A stretch of DNA of 19,159 bases from Tenericutes bacterium ADurb.BinA155 (GTDB lineage: Bacteria > Bacillota_I > Bacilli_A > RFN20 > CAG-826), in contig MVZL01000007.1 in the NCBI GenBank assembly GCA_002068375.1, forward strand, positions 1 through 19,159, given 5' to 3'. This document shows positions 15,575 to 19,159 of the stretch, piece by piece. Position 1 is the first letter of the stretch, and each line of letters starts with the position of its first letter. A program made the position numbers and the translations under genes. The notes under the pieces are model-generated. The model saw only the letters and a list, made by a program, of their open reading frames with translations, did no database searches and was not told where the DNA came from.

Positions 15575-15850
15575 ATGAGGATCGACAAGTTCTTAAAAGT
15601 TACTCGCTTAGTCAAACGCCGCGAGACCGCCAAAGAGCTCTGCGAAGATGGCGATGTCCTGCTCAACGGCAAAGCCGCCAAAGCGATGAGCGAAGTGAAC
15701 CCCGGCGACTTATTGACCCTCGTACTAGGACGTCACACCATCGTCGCGAAAATCCTCGACGTCCGGCCGTTTGCGAACAAAGAGTCTGCCGCCTCGCTCT
15801 ACGAAATCGTCTCTGATACCATCGCTGAAAGGAGCACCCCGAATGCTTAA
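15575..15850 (+). CDS. rqcP: S4-domain ribosome quality control protein RqcP (YabO/HSP15-like)
   Basis: This 91-residue protein is almost entirely one S4 RNA-binding domain. MRIDKFLKVTRLVKRRETAK is nearly the same as the start of B. subtilis RqcP (YabO), followed by GDVLLNGKAAKAMSEVNPGD. RqcP binds the split 50S subunit with RqcH and peptidyl-tRNA and promotes poly-alanine tailing of stalled chains, marking them for degradation. The start is firmly set by homology even though no Shine-Dalgarno site is present. It overlaps tilS by 8 nt (15843-15850), so the two are translationally linked. Its position between mfd and tilS matches the Bacillota gene order. A distant HSP15 role is possible but the family match favours RqcP. 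Confidence 0.92.
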   Translation: MRIDKFLKVTRLVKRRETAKELCEDGDVLLNGKAAKAMSEVNPGDLLTLVLGRHTIVAKILDVRPFANKESAASLYEIVSDTIAERSTPNA

Positions 15851-17108
15851 CTTCAAATTCGATCCGAATTCGACCTACATTGCTTCCTGCACTTATGGAC
15901 CCGATTCCATGAGCTTGCTCGACATGATGCAAAAGGACGGCGTGAAGCCGATCGTTTGCTTCGTGAATTACCATAAGCTCGTTCAATCCGACCAAGACCA
16001 AAAGGATTTGATCGCCTATTGCAAAGAGAAGGGATTAACCCTTGAAGTTTGCGATACCGAGAAAGACTTAACCCCCGAACTAAAGCGGGCCAAAGGCGAA
16101 GATTTCAAGGAATGGGCTCGCAAAGTCCGTTACGCTTTCTTCAAATCGGTTTATCAAAAATTCAATGCCGCGGCTTTGTTCCTCGCCCACCAACAAGACG
16201 ATTTGATCGAGACTTATTTGCTTGAGAAAAAGCAGAAGAAAGGCAAGAACGTCCAATATGGCTGGAACGAAATCAGCACGGTCGATGGTTTGATCGTCGT
16301 TCGTCCTTTGCTTTCTTTCTCCAAAGAAGATTTGCTCCAATACGCGAAAGATAATCATGTCCCTTATTCCACCTCCGCAAGCGACATCGAAGCCAAACTC
16401 GTCCGCGATTCGATCCGCAACAAAATCGATGCGATGACCGAGATTGATCGGGCGAACATCCTCGATGAGATGCGGGCCGAGAATTCGGAACAGGATCTCT
16501 TCATGAAAGGCCTCTCGAAGACGATTGACCTCGGAGAAGAACTCAACATTCGGGAACTGATTGCCCTCAGCGAGAATGAATTCGCCGAGACTTTGATCAA
16601 ATACGTTTCCAAGGCCCCCGTGCATGTGAATTTGACTTCGGATCAGATTAGCGACATTCGGAAGATGTCCCTTGCCCCGCAGCCCAATATGTCGATGCGG
16701 CTCGCTAAGAATGTTTATCTCATCAAGGAATACGACGTTCTCACGATTGGGACCAACATCGATGAGCTTCCTTTCTCCTACACGCTGGAGAAGCCGGGCA
16801 AACTTGACACGCCGCAATTCAGTCTCGACTTCAGCCAAGGCGCGGAAGATCGCGGCATCAAAGCCGAAGATTATCCGCTCACGATCCGGACGGCCTTACC
16901 GGGCGATATGTATATTGTCCATGGCTATCTTCAGACGGTCCGCCGCCTCTATATCGATTGGCAAATGCCGACCGCGGTCCGCTGTGTTTGGCCGATTTTC
17001 TTAAACAAAGACGGCCACATTGTTTACATTCCACGCTTCCATCGTCTTGAGCGGGACGGCCAAGGTTCGAAATTCGTTTTGAAGATCAAGGAAGACGGTA
17101 ACAAGTAA
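15843..17108 (+). CDS. tilS: tRNA(Ile)-lysidine synthase with altered PP-loop
   Basis: This 421-residue enzyme attaches lysine to C34 of tRNA-Ile(CAU) so that it reads AUA. The N-terminal ATP-pyrophosphatase domain shows YGPDSMSLLDMM (18-29), FVNYHK, HQQDDLIETYL (116-126) and VRPLLSFSKEDLLQYAK. The C-terminal domain LTIRTALPGDMYIVHGYLQTVRRLYIDWQMP matches the TilS tRNA-binding end. The usual SGGxDS loop reads T17-Y18-G19-P20-D21-S22, lacking the first Ser-Gly. The start ATG at 15843 is chosen because AAAGGAG (15828-15834) lies 8 nt upstream; an earlier in-frame ATG at 15771 lies inside rqcP and adds non-family sequence. It overlaps rqcP by 8 nt and precedes ftsH, as in B. subtilis apart from the missing hprT. 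Confidence 0.92.
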   Translation: MLNFKFDPNSTYIASCTYGPDSMSLLDMMQKDGVKPIVCFVNYHKLVQSDQDQKDLIAYCKEKGLTLEVCDTEKDLTPELKRAKGEDFKEWARKVRYAFFKSVYQKFNAAALFLAHQQDDLIETYLLEKKQKKGKNVQYGWNEISTVDGLIVVRPLLSFSKEDLLQYAKDNHVPYSTSASDIEAKLVRDSIRNKIDAMTEIDRANILDEMRAENSEQDLFMKGLSKTIDLGEELNIRELIALSENEFAETLIKYVSKAPVHVNLTSDQISDIRKMSLAPQPNMSMRLAKNVYLIKEYDVLTIGTNIDELPFSYTLEKPGKLDTPQFSLDFSQGAEDRGIKAEDYPLTIRTALPGDMYIVHGYLQTVRRLYIDWQMPTAVRCVWPIFLNKDGHIVYIPRFHRLERDGQGSKFVLKIKEDGNK

Positions 17109-17218
17109 AACAATTGTTTTTGTTTTTTGGCTTTCGGGTGTATTGTGCCATTGCACATTCCAACAAAACCTTAAGCTAAAGGCTTAATCTATTGCCACTA
17201 AATAAAAAGGAGCAACCC
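17109..17218 (+). promoter_or_regulatory. tilS-ftsH intergenic leader with two small dyads
   Basis: The gap starts with AAAACAATTGTTTT (17107-17120) running into a T-rich stretch to 17128, at best a weak terminator. Two perfect small stem-loops follow: TGTGC (17144-17148) / GCACA (17153-17157) and TTAAGC (17171-17176) / GCTTAA (17182-17187). AAGGAG (17207-17212) lies 6 nt before the ftsH ATG. No convincing -35/-10 pair and no CIRCE or CtsR heat-shock operator was found. Confidence 0.4.
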
Positions 17219-19159
17219 ATGAACGACGGACAGCAACCTAAACGCAATGTACTCACCTACATCCTGCCCTACATCTTAATGGCCATCACTGTGGCCTTAT
17301 TCGTGTGGCTCATCGTTTCGCAGACGATGGGGACCACCAACGTTTGGAGCGAGAGCAATCTCGATGCTTATATTGGCGCTTATGACACGACGACCTCGAG
17401 TTGGGTTGTCCAAGCCGATGGCGCTCACACGCTTAAGAACGCGACGGTTTCTCAAGGCTATAAGGCCGTGACCGTGACCGGAACTTATTTCGATAAAGAT
17501 AACGCCCAGCATTCCTATTCCGTCTTAATCGAAGAGGATAAGTGGAACGCCGATTTCGAAGCCACGTATACCAACTCTTCTAAGCAAGTGGTGACGTTCA
17601 CCCACGCTTCTTACGCTTACGTTTTCAATTCGGTCATCAATACCGCCAAAGCAGGCCAACCGGCCACTAGCCAAGGCGAATATTACGTCAAAGTCACCGA
17701 TGCCTTCCAGGTCAGCTGGTGGGACACTTGGGGCCCGACCCTCATCATGATCGGCGTCGTCACGATCCTCGGTATCGTCTTCTTCGTTCGTCTTAATGGC
17801 TCCGTTAATGGCGCCAACCGCCAAGCGATGGACTTCAATAAGTCCCCGGCCCGGCGCGAAGATGCTTCGAAAGTCCGCTTTTCCGATGTCGCGGGTTGCG
17901 ATGAAGAAAAAGCTGAAATGGTTGAACTCGTCGAATACTTAAAAGATCCGAAGAAATACTCCAAGTTCGGTGCGCGTTTACCTAAAGGCGTTCTCCTCAT
18001 CGGACCTCCGGGCACTGGTAAAACCTTGCTCGCGAAAGCGGTGGCAGGCGAAGCGAAAGTTCCGTTCTACAGCATCTCTGGCTCTGACTTCGTCGAAATG
18101 TTCGTCGGCGTTGGCGCTGGTCGTGTGCGTGACCTCTTTAAGCGCGCGAAGCAAACCGCTCCGTGCTTAATCTTCATCGATGAAATCGACGCGGTCGGCC
18201 GTCAACGTGGTGCCGGCTTAGGCGGAGGCAACGATGAACGCGAACAAACGTTGAACCAGTTGCTCGTTGAAATGGATGGCTTCGAAGCCAATACCGGTAT
18301 TCTCGTGATTGCCGCCACCAACCGTGACGACGTCCTCGATCCGGCCTTACTCCGGGCTGGTCGTTTCGACCGCACCATTACGGTGAATCTTCCGGATCGG
18401 GCGGGACGTGAAGCGATTTTCAAGGTCCATGCTCGTAACAAGAAGATCGATCCGAGCGTCTCTTGGGACGCCTTAGCTCGTCGGACTGTTGGCTTCTCGG
18501 GCGCCGATATTGAAAACATCCTTAACGAAGCCGCGATTCTTGCGGTTCGTGAGAACAAAGACCAAGTCGATTTAGCCGATATCGATGAAGCGATCGATCG
18601 GCGGATTGCCGGCCCGGCGAAATCCGGAAAAGGCATGAACGCTCAAGAGCGGCGTGAGGTGGCTTACCACGAGGCCGGCCACGCGATCATCGGACTCAAT
18701 TTGCCTTATAGCGAAAAGGTCCAAAAGATCACGATCATTCCGCGCGGACGCACTGGTGGCCATGTCCTCATGACCCCTGAAGATGACCGCTTCTTGCTCA
18801 CCAAACGTGAACTGATTGCTCAAATCACTGGACTCTTAGGCGGACGCACCTCCGAAGAAATCTTCTTCGATGATGTCTCGACCGGAGCACAGAACGATAT
18901 TGAAGAAGCGACCCGGCTCGCTCGTCTCATGGTCACCGAGTTCGGTATGTCCGATCTTGGCCCGATCCAATACGAGAAAGACACCGGTTCGGTCTTCCTT
19001 GGCCGTGACTACGCGAATACTCAACGGAACTTCTCGACTCAGATTGCCTTTGAAATCGATAAGGCGGTCCGTCAAATCATCGATGAAGCCCATGAGCAAG
19101 CGCGCAAGGTCATCACTGAGCATAAGGATGAGGTGAAGCTTATCGCCGAAACCTTGCTC
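17219..19159 (+). CDS. ftsH: ATP-dependent membrane zinc metalloprotease FtsH, C-terminus cut by window edge
   Basis: The 647 codons present lack only the tail and stop. FtsH is a hexameric membrane-anchored AAA+ protease degrading misfolded membrane proteins and some regulators. Residues 10-35 are the first membrane helix, about 36-168 an extracytoplasmic domain, and about 169-192 the second helix. The AAA+ module has Walker A GPPGTGKT (262-269), Walker B LIFIDEID (317-324) and the second region of homology [19 protein letters not shown] (367-385). The protease has H484-E-A-G-H488 and the third zinc ligand D560 (TGAQNDI). The start is set by AAGGAG, 6 nt before the ATG. The extracytoplasmic part, at about 130 residues, is longer than the roughly 70-80 of E. 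coli and B. subtilis FtsH. It ends the pth-mfd-rqcP-tilS-ftsH run. Confidence 0.97.
   Translation, partial: MNDGQQPKRNVLTYILPYILMAITVALFVWLIVSQTMGTTNVWSESNLDAYIGAYDTTTSSWVVQADGAHTLKNATVSQGYKAVTVTGTYFDKDNAQHSYSVLIEEDKWNADFEATYTNSSKQVVTFTHASYAYVFNSVINTAKAGQPATSQGEYYVKVTDAFQVSWWDTWGPTLIMIGVVTILGIVFFVRLNGSVNGANRQAMDFNKSPARREDASKVRFSDVAGCDEEKAEMVELVEYLKDPKKYSKFGARLPKGVLLIGPPGTGKTLLAKAVAGEAKVPFYSISGSDFVEMFVGVGAGRVRDLFKRAKQTAPCLIFIDEIDAVGRQRGAGLGGGNDEREQTLNQLLVEMDGFEANTGILVIAATNRDDVLDPALLRAGRFDRTITVNLPDRAGREAIFKVHARNKKIDPSVSWDALARRTVGFSGADIENILNEAAILAVRENKDQVDLADIDEAIDRRIAGPAKSGKGMNAQERREVAYHEAGHAIIGLNLPYSEKVQKITIIPRGRTGGHVLMTPEDDRFLLTKRELIAQITGLLGGRTSEEIFFDDVSTGAQNDIEEATRLARLMVTEFGMSDLGPIQYEKDTGSVFLGRDYANTQRNFSTQIAFEIDKAVRQIIDEAHEQARKVITEHKDEVKLIAETLL

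Noticed and set aside
16080..16838. 252-codon open frame on the minus strand
   Set aside because: Antisense to tilS, with no recognisable domain and no Shine-Dalgarno site; treated as a shadow.
1..19159. CRISPR arrays, tRNA or rRNA genes, insertion sequences, phage genes
   Set aside because: No spaced direct repeats, tRNA-like folds, transposase or integrase proteins were seen; the window is densely filled with ordinary chromosomal genes.

Overview
This window looks like chromosomal DNA of a Gram-positive-type bacterium of the Bacillota (class Bacilli or a close uncultured 'Tenericutes-like' gut lineage). The main evidence is the run pth - mfd - rqcP - tilS - ftsH, a shortened form of the housekeeping cluster known from Bacillus subtilis, with the intervening division (divIC), purine salvage (hprT) and sporulation-linked genes absent. 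TGA is used as a stop (FGGY kinase, flavodoxin) and Trp is TGG, so the code is the standard bacterial one and not the mycoplasma code. No tRNA, rRNA, CRISPR array, insertion sequence or phage gene was recognised, and no stretch over about 300 bases lacks a gene.

Layout. Positions 1-447 (minus) hold the N-terminal part of pyruvate phosphate dikinase, with a structured leader. Positions 619-3541 (minus) are a compact three-gene operon encoding all four enzymes for GDP-D-glycero-alpha-D-manno-heptose from sedoheptulose 7-phosphate: kinase HddA, an HddC-GmhB fusion, and isomerase GmhA. Divergent from it is an FGGY sugar kinase (3739-5295) ending at a bidirectional terminator. Positions 5348-9081 (minus) encode a heterodimeric ABC exporter with one degenerate ATP site, preceded by a TetR-type repressor (9210-9824) with its own promoter and terminator. 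Then comes a DUF368 membrane protein (9940-10905, minus), a family linked to undecaprenyl-phosphate recycling. From 10959 to the end everything is on the plus strand: a flavodoxin-like protein, Pth, Mfd, RqcP, TilS and the first 647 residues of FtsH.

How the genes fit together. The heptose operon would supply a nucleotide-activated heptose for a surface glycan, and the DUF368 protein could recycle the lipid carrier such glycans need. The plus-strand block covers translation and repair: Pth recycles stalled peptidyl-tRNA, RqcP acts in ribosome-associated quality control, TilS modifies tRNA-Ile, Mfd couples repair to transcription, and FtsH degrades membrane proteins.

The most notable non-coding signal is that three genes (first ABC subunit, flavodoxin, rqcP) have a good -10 element only 7-9 nt before the ATG and no Shine-Dalgarno sequence, so their mRNAs are probably leaderless. 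Other genes in the window carry strong Shine-Dalgarno sites. I found no clearly new biological system. The best candidates for follow-up are the leaderless starts, the heptose pathway in a Bacilli-type genome, the altered TilS PP-loop and the unresolved mfd start.
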